Assembly: GCA_963667205.1 (NCBI GenBank)
Contig: OY762959.1
Span: 1,798,001 to 1,862,000, forward strand
Source of the DNA: CF-162 sp963667205
Lineage (GTDB): Bacteria; Chloroflexota; Dehalococcoidia; SM23-28-2; RBG-16-64-32
Direction of reading: 5' to 3'
Length of the DNA stretch: 64,000 bases
Shown: in pieces, positions 9,467-18,016 of the stretch
Position numbering within the stretch: position 1 is the stretch's first letter
Layout: every line of letters begins with the position of its first letter
The notes under the pieces: model-generated
The model's input: the letters and a program-made list of their open reading frames with translations, nothing else
Database searches by the model: none
Told to the model about the DNA's origin: nothing
Position numbers and translations under genes: made by a program

Positions 9467-9470
<4 letters not shown>
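8667..9470 (-). CDS. thiG: Thiazole synthase ThiG
   Basis: ThiG builds the thiazole phosphate from DXP, dehydroglycine and ThiS-thiocarboxylate. The 267-residue barrel has the opening SRLIVGTGKY, the catalytic-lysine segment WLKLEVIPD, MPLGSPIGSG and VVVDAGLGAPSEA. The frame is open far upstream across thiC, but the true start is the ATG at 9470, which overlaps the thiC stop by four bases (ATGA). Confidence 0.95.
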
Positions 9471-10834
<1,364 letters not shown>

Positions 10835-10885
10835 TCGAGTACCCCTTCCTCGCCCTGAGGGCCCCTTCGGGCCCGTCCGGGGAAC

Positions 10886-10915
10886 AAAAGCGCCACCGGG
10901 TGATCCCAGCGGCGC
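10886..10915 (-). terminator. Intrinsic terminator of the TPP riboswitch
   Basis: On the minus strand an 11-bp stem (GCGCCGCTGGG with CCCGGTGGCGC, including G-U pairs) with a four-base loop is followed by TTTT. It sits between the aptamer and thiC, so premature termination is the likely control mechanism. Confidence 0.8.
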
Positions 10916-10929
10916 CGGAGCGCTCTTCT

Positions 10930-11015
10930 TGTTCCCTCCGCTGGCATTACCCAGATCAGGTCATGCGGTCAGTCGCGGTTCGTGCGACCCTCTCAGCCCG
11001 GCGCCCCGAGCTCCC
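10930..11015 (-). promoter_or_regulatory. TPP riboswitch (THI element) upstream of thiC
   Basis: The minus-strand sequence contains the TPP aptamer hallmarks: GGGCTGAGAGGG near the 5' side, and CTGATCTGGGTAATGCCAGC followed by GGAGGGAACAAG (10932-10960). It lies about 100 bases before thiC and ahead of the terminator. Thiamine pyrophosphate binding should lower expression of thiC-thiG-tenI-thiS-thiO. Confidence 0.95.
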
Positions 11016-11055
11016 GCTGTTTTCACCGCCAGACTAGCACCGCCGCGCTGAGCCG

Positions 11056-11738
11056 TCAACGGATCGCTGCGAGCTGAGGCAACCACGGGCGGCCGACGCG
11101 CGCGAGCGCCTCGCGCAGCCAGTCGCGCTGGCCCTCGCTCAGAAGCGGGAGCAGAGCCGAGAAGTCGACCCTATCGCGGCGGCGCAGCTCTAACGCCTTG
11201 AAGAAAAGCAGGACGTCGGGCACGACGGTGGGCAGACCCACGTGGACTGCTGTACCCCGTCTTGCAGGGGGAAGCTGATGCGGGGCTCGTGCGACAGAAT
11301 CCAGTCAGCGCCGGAGCGATCGGCGAACTGGACGTCCAACCAGAAGCCCTGCTGCGGCGTAAGGACGCCGTCTGGTGGTGCTTCGCCTGCGTCAAGGCGG
11401 CCGTGGATGTGAGTAGGCAGATCGAGGCGCCGGCCGTCCCATGGATCGTTTGTGTTGCCGGAAGCGTTGGGACGATGCGCGACCAGCTGCCAGCCGGCGA
11501 GGTGATCGAAGAGCGCCCGCTGATCCTGGATGAACACGGCGACATCGGCGTCGCCGTGTTCGCGGGTCTCGCGGCCGAGCCAGGCATCAACGGCCCAGCC
11601 GCCGCAGAGGGCCCACGGTGCTGTGAACGTCGACATGAGATCGGCAACTTGCTTGATGGCCTCCGGAACAGAGTCCGCCGGCTGAGGTGAAGGTTGCGAA
11701 GACAAAGGATGCTCCTTGCGGTGGCGCGTCAACACCAC
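11056..11738 (-). pseudogene. Aminoglycoside nucleotidyltransferase-like gene, frameshifted
   Basis: The N-terminal frame reads as a nucleotidyltransferase-fold protein: WALCGGWAVDAWLG near residue 40, then HGDADVAVF with the acidic pair expected of the ANT(2'')-like family, and FWLDVQF. At about 11241-11246 the reading frame shifts by one lost base. The next frame continues as VGLPTVVPDVLLFFKALELR, typical of the family's C-terminus, to 11056. The joined product would be about 226 residues. Start codons are ambiguous (GTG at 11738, TTG further in). Whether it acts on antibiotics cannot be judged. Confidence 0.75.
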
Positions 11739-11932
11739 ATCCGAAACGGCGTGGGCTGGCGCGATACGAAACGACAGTCGGGCGGGAGCGCACCCGATAC
11801 CGGGCGGAGGTTGCCTTGGCTAGTCCGCTCGGACGCCGGGGCGCATCAGCAGTGTTGTCGTGCTCATCGATGGCCTCCTCTGTCCGTAAGACGCTGTGCG
11901 GAGTCTACCACGCGTGGGTGTGGCGATGCGCC

Positions 11933-12748
11933 TCAGCCGCTGAGGCCGAAGACGCGCGTCGCGTTGGCGGAGAGGAACATCTCCTTCGCCTCGTCGTCGA
12001 GGCCCAGGTCGTCGAGGTGTTCCAGGCATTTCGCCGGCGTGATCATCGGGTAGTTTGTGCCGAACATCACCTTCTTGCGCCCGCGGCCGCGCAGGTACGC
12101 CACGAGCTCCGGCGGGTAGCGCTGCGCGGTGTACGCCGAAGTGTCGATGTAGACGTTGGGGTACTTCGTCGCCAGCGAGATCATCTCGTTCGTCCAGGGG
12201 AAGCCGATGTGCCCGGCGACGATCGTCAGGTCCGGGAACTCCAGCGCCACGTCGTCGAGGTAAGGGATCGGCCGTCCCGGCTCCGATGGCTGAAGCGGCC
12301 CAGTGTGGCCCGTCTGCAGGCAGAACGGCACGCCCAGCTCGGAGCACTCGGCGTAGACCGGATAGTAGCGGCGGTCGTTCGGGGGCAGGTTCCAGAGCCA
12401 GGGGATGATGCGGATCGCCTTGAATCCCAGCTCCTGCACGCAGCGCCGCACCTCCCGCACGGCCTCCACCGGTCGCGCGATGTTCACGGAACCGACGCCG
12501 ATGAGGCGATCGGGCGCCTGTCGCACGAAGCCGTCGACCTCGTCGTTGCTGATGAGGAAGCCGCCCGGACCGTGCCAGGAGCTGATGAGACCGACGTCGA
12601 CGCCGGCGCCGTCGATCGCCGCGATCGTGAACTCGACCGGAATCTCCTGGTCGGGCGTCTCCATCTTCGTCCAGCGCCGCAGCGAATCGAACATCTCGTG
12701 CTGCATGAAGCGAAGGGTAGGGTGCTGCATCCAGACGTCGATAGTCAC
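11933..12748 (-). CDS. Amidohydrolase-2-family metal-dependent hydrolase
   Basis: This is a TIM-barrel hydrolase of 271 residues of the amidohydrolase-2 (ACMSD-like) family. It has GFKAIRIIPWLWNLPP, the C-terminal-half histidine region CLQTGHTG, VAGHIGFPWTNE, VYIDTSA and VMFGTNYPMI with its aspartate replaced by asparagine. The usual N-terminal HxH metal motif is not visible; the protein begins MTIDVWMQHPTLRF. The GTG at 12748 is chosen for the AGGAGG site seven bases upstream; the frame stays open to 12916. The substrate is unknown. Confidence 0.78.
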   Translation of the reverse strand: MTIDVWMQHPTLRFMQHEMFDSLRRWTKMETPDQEIPVEFTIAAIDGAGVDVGLISSWHGPGGFLISNDEVDGFVRQAPDRLIGVGSVNIARPVEAVREVRRCVQELGFKAIRIIPWLWNLPPNDRRYYPVYAECSELGVPFCLQTGHTGPLQPSEPGRPIPYLDDVALEFPDLTIVAGHIGFPWTNEMISLATKYPNVYIDTSAYTAQRYPPELVAYLRGRGRKKVMFGTNYPMITPAKCLEHLDDLGLDDEAKEMFLSANATRVFGLSG

Positions 12749-12909
12749 GCGATTCCTCCTCTGCGAGCGGCGGGCTAAGCGTTCAAACGAAACTATAACC
12801 CGATTCTGGCGGGGCAGGTCTTTACCGTCTGTTAACCGGCCCGGCGGTCGAGCTTGTTGACCGCTTATCGGTGAGCCGCTTACGTTGAGAGTGTCCAGGG
12901 AGGGACACA

Positions 12910-13029
12910 ATGACAAGAGTCCTCGTAGGCCTATACACGGTAGCCGCAGTCGCGTTCGCGGCCGCGAATCTGTACCTCAGCGGCACGCTCGCGACCGGCG
13001 ACGTCACCGGCTTCTTCGGCATCTCCTAG
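12910..13029 (+). CDS. Small single-span membrane protein (39 aa)
   Basis: A 39-residue open frame starts with ATG 12910 behind a GGGAGG site. It encodes MTRVLVGLYTVAAVAFAAAN followed by a short polar tail ending in GFFGIS. One hydrophobic helix is evident. It is divergent from the amidohydrolase gene. There is no recognisable family; support is the ribosome binding site and coherent composition. Confidence 0.45.
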   Translation: MTRVLVGLYTVAAVAFAAANLYLSGTLATGDVTGFFGIS

Positions 13030-13091
13030 CGTTCGCCGTGCTGCACCGCGCGCAGATCATCAGCGAGTACCGGGGCGCTTCGCTGAAACGG

Positions 13092-13481
13092 TCACTTACC
13101 CCTGTACGACATCGTGATCAGAAAGGCCGAGTCCCTGCGCGCGTGGACGTCATGCTCGACGCCGGCATCGTAAACGACGACCGAGCCGGGTCCCGCGCTC
13201 GTCTTGTGCCCACCGCGGTGGAAATCGACGGCGCCCAGCAGCACGTGAACCGAGGCGGGCCCATCGACGCTGTGCTTCTTCATCCCGCTGCCGCTGCGCA
13301 GCGCTACGAGTATCAAGCGCAGGCGGCCTTCCTTCACCAGCGTTTTCGCCGTGCGGCCCGAGCGGGCCTTCCGAGCCTTCTCGATTAGCCCTCGCGCTTC
13401 GTCCTTAAGCGCGAATCGGAGCTCCTTTCCCCGCAGTTTGTGCGTCTTCAGGTACTCGGGCGTTTGCCTCTTCGCCGGCAT
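13092..13481 (-). CDS. Cupin-like protein
   Basis: This 129-residue protein has a basic helical N-terminus (about 55 residues), then a cupin-like beta-barrel: LRLILVALRSG, MKKHSVDGPASVHVL, GPGSVVVYDAGVEHDVHA and SAFLITMSY. The two His-bearing segments correspond to the cupin metal motifs, partly degenerate. The ATG at 13481 follows an AAGGAAGG site. It lies 16 bases downstream of thiD on the same strand, so read-through is possible. Role unknown. Confidence 0.65.
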   Translation of the reverse strand: MPAKRQTPEYLKTHKLRGKELRFALKDEARGLIEKARKARSGRTAKTLVKEGRLRLILVALRSGSGMKKHSVDGPASVHVLLGAVDFHRGGHKTSAGPGSVVVYDAGVEHDVHARRDSAFLITMSYRGK

Positions 13482-13497
13482 GTGCGCCTTCCTTCGA

Positions 13498-14298
13498 TTA
13501 CTCGTTCTGCCACTGCTTCCAGAAGTGGTGCACCGGCCCATGACCGCTTCCCAGCGGATATGCCCGGCGCAGCGCCTCCGTCAGGTACTCCTTTGCGTGT
13601 CCAACTGCGTCCGGGACTGATTCGCCGCGGGCCAGGAACGTCGCGATCGCTGAGGCGAAGGTGCAGCCGGTGCCGTGAGTGCTCGTCGTCGCGATGCGCG
13701 GCCCGCTGAACTCGTGGAACGCCTCGCCGTCGAAGAGGACGTCCGTGGCGGTCTTGCCCTCGCGGTGGCCGCCCTTGATCACGACGTTGCGCGCGCCCAT
13801 GGCGGCCAGTTCCCGAGCGGCCTCCCGGATGTCGTCGTCGTCCCGCAGCTTGCCTTCGATCAGGGCCTCGGCTTCCGGGATGTTGGGTGTGAGCACGTGC
13901 GCCAGCGGCAAGAGCCTCTCTCGCATCGCCGCGACGGCGTCCTCGCGCAGGAGGCGGTCGCCACTCTTCGCCACCATCACGGTATCGACGACCAGGTTGC
14001 GGAACGAGTGCTGAACCGCCTTCGCTGCCACGGCCTCGATGATCGAAGCGCTGACGAGCATCCCGGTCTTGACGGCGTCGGGCGTGATGTCCGCGAAGAT
14101 CGTGTCGATCTGGAGCGCGACGAAGTCGGCCGGTGCGTCGTGAACGCCGGCGACCGTCTGCGAGTTCTGGGCGGTCAGCGCTGTGATAACGGCCATGCCG
14201 TAAGCGCCGAGCGCCGACGCCGTCTTGAGGTCGGCCTGGATGCCGGCGCCGCCGCTGGGGTCGGAGCCGGCGATGGAGAGCACGGTGGGGATAGTCAC
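13498..14298 (-). CDS. thiD: HMP/HMP-phosphate kinase ThiD
   Basis: ThiD phosphorylates HMP and HMP-P to HMP-PP for thiamine synthesis. The protein has 266 residues from GTG 14298, where family proteins normally begin (TIPTVLSIAGSDPSGGAG). It has the substrate loop SVLGAYG-type segment ALGAYGMAV, VVDTVMVAKSG, and the anion-hole and catalytic motif HGTGCTFASA. An upstream in-frame ATG at 14343 is less likely. It is separate from the riboswitch operon, and no riboswitch is seen in front of it. Confidence 0.93.
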   Translation of the reverse strand: MTIPTVLSIAGSDPSGGAGIQADLKTASALGAYGMAVITALTAQNSQTVAGVHDAPADFVALQIDTIFADITPDAVKTGMLVSASIIEAVAAKAVQHSFRNLVVDTVMVAKSGDRLLREDAVAAMRERLLPLAHVLTPNIPEAEALIEGKLRDDDDIREAARELAAMGARNVVIKGGHREGKTATDVLFDGEAFHEFSGPRIATTSTHGTGCTFASAIATFLARGESVPDAVGHAKEYLTEALRRAYPLGSGHGPVHHFWKQWQNE

Positions 14299-14357
14299 GG
14301 GGTCAGAGTCTCGCCGATCGGCCGGCGGCGTCAAGCGTCTCATATAATGGCCGGGCC

Positions 14358-15140
14358 ATGAACGACGACATGCAAGGCGCGGTTGAACAAGCGGCGGCCG
14401 TGGTCGCCGCGTCGCGGCACGTCGTCGCGCTCGTCGGCGCCGGAATGTCCGTCGAGAGCGGGATCCCGACGTTCCGCGGCAAGGACGGCATCTGGACGAA
14501 GCACGGCGAGCCAGACCTGCGCGACTACGACCGCTTCCGCGAGGACCCGAAAGGCTGGTGGGAGCAGCGAATGAAACCGTCCCCGGCGATGAGCGAGCTG
14601 GTTGAGGCGCTGGCAGAGGCCGTGCCCAACGAGGGCCACTTCGCGCTCAAGGAGATGGAAGACCGCGGGTTCTTGCAGGCGATCATCACCCAGAACATCG
14701 ACAACATGCACCAGATCGCCGGCAGCGCCAACATCATCGAGATCCACGGCAACCGCACGAAGCTGCGCTGCAGCGCCTGCTCCAGCCGCTGGCCGTCCGA
14801 CGAGTTCCCAATCGATGACCTGCCGCCGGCCTGCCCGGACTGCGGCGGCATCGTAAAGGGCGACACCGTGATGTTCGGCGAGCCGATACCGCGCGATGTC
14901 CTGGAGGAGTGCATCGCGCAGTCGTCGCGCTGCGATTGTATGCTCCTCATCGGCACGAGTGCAGTCGTCTATCCAGCGGCACAGTTCCCGGTAGACGTCC
15001 TGCGGGACGGCGGAGTGCTGATCGAGGTCAACCCGGAAGAGACGCCGCTCTATAACGTCTCACAAGTCGTCGTTCGCGCCGGTTCCGGCACGGCGCTGCC
15101 TGCGATCCTGGAACGGCTGAAAGAGACAGGAGACAAGTGA
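14358..15140 (+). CDS. Sir2-family NAD-dependent deacylase
   Basis: Sirtuins remove acyl groups from lysines using NAD. The 260-residue protein has the NAD motif GAGMSVESGIPTFRG near residue 28, TQNIDNMH, the catalytic histidine in EIHGN, and two zinc CxxC pairs (CSACSSRW and CPDCGG). GTSAVVYPAA and IEVNPE complete the Rossmann site. The stop overlaps the start of the CoA-transferase gene by four bases (GTGA), so the two are translated together. Confidence 0.93.
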   Translation: MNDDMQGAVEQAAAVVAASRHVVALVGAGMSVESGIPTFRGKDGIWTKHGEPDLRDYDRFREDPKGWWEQRMKPSPAMSELVEALAEAVPNEGHFALKEMEDRGFLQAIITQNIDNMHQIAGSANIIEIHGNRTKLRCSACSSRWPSDEFPIDDLPPACPDCGGIVKGDTVMFGEPIPRDVLEECIAQSSRCDCMLLIGTSAVVYPAAQFPVDVLRDGGVLIEVNPEETPLYNVSQVVVRAGSGTALPAILERLKETGDK

Positions 15141-16381
15141 CTGTAGACAAGACAGAGGGGCCGCTCGCGGGGATCCGTGTCCTCGACCTCACGATCTGGC
15201 AGCAGGGCCCGATGGCGACGGCGATGCTCGCGGACTGGGGCGCGGACGTGATCAAGATCGAAGGCCCGGACTCGCCCGATCCCGGACGCTCGCTCATCCG
15301 CTACGATCTCAGCCTCGGGGGACCCAACGCCTACTTTGAGACGCACAACCGCAACAAGCGCAGCCTCGTTCTCGACCTGAAGGCCGAGGCCGGCCGCGAT
15401 GTCTTCTATCGCCTCGTGAAGAGCGCCGACATTGTGGTCCAGAACTTTCGCCCCGGCGTCGGCGACAAGCTGGGCATCGGTTACGAGACGCTGCGCGAGT
15501 TGAACGCCGGCCTGGTGTACTGCCAGGCGTCCGGCTTTGGCCTCGAGGGGCCCGACGCTGAGCGGCCGGCGCTCGATCCGCTGGCGCAGGCGCGCGGCGG
15601 CGCCATGAGCGTGTCCGGCGAGCCGGATGCGCCACCAACGCGATCGTTCCCGGGGTTTGCGGACCAGATGAGCGCCTTCCTGCTGTCGTACGGAGTGATG
15701 GTGGCGCTGTTCCACCGCGAACGCACCGGGCAGGGCCAGATGGTAAACGTCTCGCTGCTGCAGTCGGTGATCGCCTCGCAGGCGTTTAACATCACGAGCT
15801 ACCTGATGTCGAACACGTACGCCGGCTCGCCCATCCCGCGCATCTCACGCAAGATGACAAGCCCGCTCTGGAACCACTACAAGGCCGGCGACGGGCGTTG
15901 GATCATGCTGGGCATGACGGAGATCCGCCGCTACTGGCCGGGACTGCGCCAGGCGATCGAAGACGCCGCCGGCGAGGTGCTGGAGCCGGCCGAAATGGGC
16001 GTCGAGTGGATCCGGATGAACGCCGGCGAGCTACTGGGCCTGATCGCCCGGCTGGACGAGATCTTCGCGACGCAGCCAGCGGCCTACTGGGTCGAGCATC
16101 TGCGCCAGTACGACCTGTTGGTGGAGGTCGTACAGGAGTACGGTGACCTGCGCAGCGACCCGCAGGTAATCGCCAACGGCATGCTCACCACGCTGGAGCA
16201 CGCGCAGCACGGGCCCCTCCCGATCGTGGCGCCGGGGGTCCACCTGAGCGAGACGCCGGGGCGGATTCGCCACGAGGCGCCGGAGTTCGGGCAGCACAGC
16301 GAGGAAGTGTTGCTGGAGGACGGCTACACGTGGGACGAGATCGAGGCGCTGCGCTCAGACGGCGTCATCGGCCACCGCTAG
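15137..16381 (+). CDS. CaiB/BaiF (class III) CoA-transferase
   Basis: This 414-residue family III CoA-transferase has the N-terminal GIRVLDLT, the ADWGADVIKIEGPDSPD CoA-binding segment, NRNKRSLVLDLK, and QNFRPGV. It keeps the aspartate expected as the catalytic residue in the region around PALDPLAQARGG. The carboxylate substrate cannot be predicted. It is translationally coupled to the sirtuin gene by a GTGA overlap. Confidence 0.9.
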   Translation: MTVDKTEGPLAGIRVLDLTIWQQGPMATAMLADWGADVIKIEGPDSPDPGRSLIRYDLSLGGPNAYFETHNRNKRSLVLDLKAEAGRDVFYRLVKSADIVVQNFRPGVGDKLGIGYETLRELNAGLVYCQASGFGLEGPDAERPALDPLAQARGGAMSVSGEPDAPPTRSFPGFADQMSAFLLSYGVMVALFHRERTGQGQMVNVSLLQSVIASQAFNITSYLMSNTYAGSPIPRISRKMTSPLWNHYKAGDGRWIMLGMTEIRRYWPGLRQAIEDAAGEVLEPAEMGVEWIRMNAGELLGLIARLDEIFATQPAAYWVEHLRQYDLLVEVVQEYGDLRSDPQVIANGMLTTLEHAQHGPLPIVAPGVHLSETPGRIRHEAPEFGQHSEEVLLEDGYTWDEIEALRSDGVIGHR

Positions 16382-16785
16382 CCCGTGCCGCGGAGGACGT
16401 CCTTCGCCCGCTCGTCCATCGCCGAGAGCATGGCGACGATGCTGGAGAGCGCGAAGAGGAAGACGCCGACGGGGATGTGAACCGCCGCCGAGTCGCCGCT
16501 ATCCCGGCCCCCGTAGCCGAGGCCGATCTGCGCGACGATGAGCAGGAGAATGACGGCCGACCAGATCACCATCCGGTAGCGCCAGACGTCTCGTGTGAGC
16601 CAGGCGAGCGCGAGCTGGACGATCGCCAGCATGAAGAGGACGTTGCCCATGATCTCGTGCACGTCCTTGAGCGACGGCTCGTTGTATGTGAACTGCCCGG
16701 CCAGCGTTGCCTGCACGAGGATGAGAAGCGCGATGAGCCCCGCGACCAGCTGGAACCCGCGGATCAGTCGGGGGTCAGTGTTCAA
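16378..16785 (-). CDS. Four-helix membrane protein, sigma-factor operon
   Basis: This is a 135-residue protein with four predicted hydrophobic segments. Histidines at HEIMGNVLF (helix 2) and HIPVGVFLF (helix 4) resemble small b-type cytochrome-like or DUF6220-type proteins. It starts with TTG five bases after the end of the ECF sigma-factor gene, so it may be part of that regulatory unit. No typical anti-sigma zinc motif is present. The function is uncertain. Confidence 0.6.
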   Translation of the reverse strand: MNTDPRLIRGFQLVAGLIALLILVQATLAGQFTYNEPSLKDVHEIMGNVLFMLAIVQLALAWLTRDVWRYRMVIWSAVILLLIVAQIGLGYGGRDSGDSAAVHIPVGVFLFALSSIVAMLSAMDERAKDVLRGTG

Positions 16786-16790
16786 GCGTC

Positions 16791-17345
16791 TCAGGCCGTT
16801 CGCTGAGCGGCCACGATCTTTCGCAGCTTGCGGATCGTGCGGAAGATGATCACGCGGACGTTCTGCTCGCTGAGGCCCATGATCTGCCCGATCTGGGCGT
16901 TCACCAGCTCGGCGTCGAACTTGAGCGAGATGATGCCCTGCTCGCGCTGCGAGAAGGTGCGCACGGCGCGGGCGATGCCGGCCAGGTCCTCGCGGTGCAT
17001 CACCTCAGATGCGACGGAGGCCGTGGCGGGCGAAAGCTCCGTCAGCGTGTCGTGGTCGACGATGGTCTCGCGGCTGTGCTTGCGGACGTGGCTGACGATG
17101 GCGTTGCGGGCGATGGTGAAGAGCCAGGTCGCCAGGGCGTCGGGGTCGCGCAGGGAATCGAGCTTCAGGTAGACGCGCTCGAAGACGTCGGAGACGATGT
17201 CCTCCGACTGGTGAGTGTTGCCGACGCGGGCGTAGATGTAGGCGAAGAGGCGAGGGTAGTACTGCTTGTAGGTCTCGACGAATCCGTCCTGCCCGTTGGC
17301 ACGGGCCGTGCGGAGCGCTGGAGTTCGTTGCGCGGGTTCGATCAT
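16791..17345 (-). CDS. ECF-type RNA polymerase sigma factor
   Basis: This is a sigma-70-family protein of 184 residues. Region 2 is seen in YYPRLFAYIYARVGN, SEDIVSDVFERVY and TWLFTIARNAI; region 4 has the helix-turn-helix around IGQIMGLSEQNVRVIIFRTI. Region 3 is absent, as in ECF sigma factors. It precedes a small membrane protein gene by five bases. The unusually AT-rich gap upstream probably holds its promoter. The target promoter sequence is unknown. Confidence 0.9.
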   Translation of the reverse strand: MIEPAQRTPALRTARANGQDGFVETYKQYYPRLFAYIYARVGNTHQSEDIVSDVFERVYLKLDSLRDPDALATWLFTIARNAIVSHVRKHSRETIVDHDTLTELSPATASVASEVMHREDLAGIARAVRTFSQREQGIISLKFDAELVNAQIGQIMGLSEQNVRVIIFRTIRKLRKIVAAQRTA

Positions 17346-17594
17346 GGTGAGAAATAGTGTGTGCGGGCTACTGGACAGTGCTATGAGTCAGGTGCATAAT
17401 GACACCTGAATTTCATATCGGTATAGCGTAAAGTAGTTTTGTGCTTCATGCATTGCGCCTTCGGGTTCACTGCGCCGAAGAGATTTCTAAGGAATAGTGC
17501 AGATTTCACTTTAATGACGCTGGGAAAAGGGTGTCAACCCTGTTCGTTACAATAACTCGGTCAAATTGAGAAGGGTTACTCAAGGATAGCTACA
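17346..17594. other. AT-richer divergent intergenic region
   Basis: This 249-base gap separates the ECF sigma gene (minus) from the winged-helix gene (plus). It is visibly richer in A and T than its surroundings and should hold both promoters. I cannot assign a convincing -35/-10 pair, although TACAAT at 17548 could be a -10. The inverted repeat TTGAG-N8-CTCAA (17566-17583), 12 bases before the winged-helix start, is a candidate operator. Confidence 0.4.
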
Positions 17595-17903
17595 GTGCCC
17601 AAGAAATGGAACTTCCTCAGCAACTACGGGCTCGTGCTCACGCACCTGTTCCAGAACTCCGACGCCACGCTGCGCGAGATCGCCCGCGGCACCGACCTCA
17701 CGGAGCGCGCCGTCTACCAGATCGTGTGTGAGCTGGAAGAGAACGGCTTCATCGGCAAGAGGCGCGTTGGCCGCCGTAACACCTACACCGTGCACGAGGG
17801 CGCGATCCTCAGCTTCCCGGTCTACCGGGACCTCAACGTCGCCCAGATCGTTTCAGCGCTGCGCCTCATCATGGACGAGGGCCGCCTGAACGTGCCGGCT
17901 TAG
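17595..17903 (+). CDS. Winged helix-turn-helix regulator (small)
   Basis: This 102-residue DNA-binding protein resembles the MarR/ArsR-type winged helix: LTHLFQNSDATLREIARGTDL forms the first helices, TERAVYQIVCELEENGFI is the recognition helix and the wing is KRRVGRRNTYTV. The C-terminus (VAQIVSALRLIM) could mediate dimerisation. It starts with GTG behind a weak AAGGA site. The TTGAG/CTCAA inverted repeat just upstream may be its own operator. Confidence 0.75.
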   Translation: MPKKWNFLSNYGLVLTHLFQNSDATLREIARGTDLTERAVYQIVCELEENGFIGKRRVGRRNTYTVHEGAILSFPVYRDLNVAQIVSALRLIMDEGRLNVPA

Positions 17904-17904
17904 C

Positions 17905-18014
17905 CGCCTGTCGCCACGCTGCCGCCCAGCGCCTGTCGCCACGCTGCCGCCCAGCGCCTGTCGCCACGCTGCCGCCCAGCGCCTGTCGCCACGCTGCCGC
18001 CCAGCGCCTGTCGC
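17905..18014. repeat. 25-bp tandem repeat, four full copies plus a partial copy
   Basis: The unit cgcctgtcgccacgctgccg + cccag begins at 17905, 17930, 17955 and 17980, each identical, followed by the first ten bases at 18005. It lies between the 3' ends of the winged-helix gene and the ArsA-like gene, which are convergent. Exact copies suggest recent expansion. It has no spacers, so it is not CRISPR. Confidence 0.95.
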
Positions 18015-18016
18015 GA

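Noticed and set aside
11687..12778. Long open frame on the plus strand covering the amidohydrolase gene
   Set aside because: Arginine- and valine-rich translation with no family motif. The opposite strand has a full hydrolase with a ribosome binding site. High GC leaves many long antisense frames in this window.
17905..18014. CRISPR array
   Set aside because: The units are contiguous and identical without spacers, and no cas genes are near.
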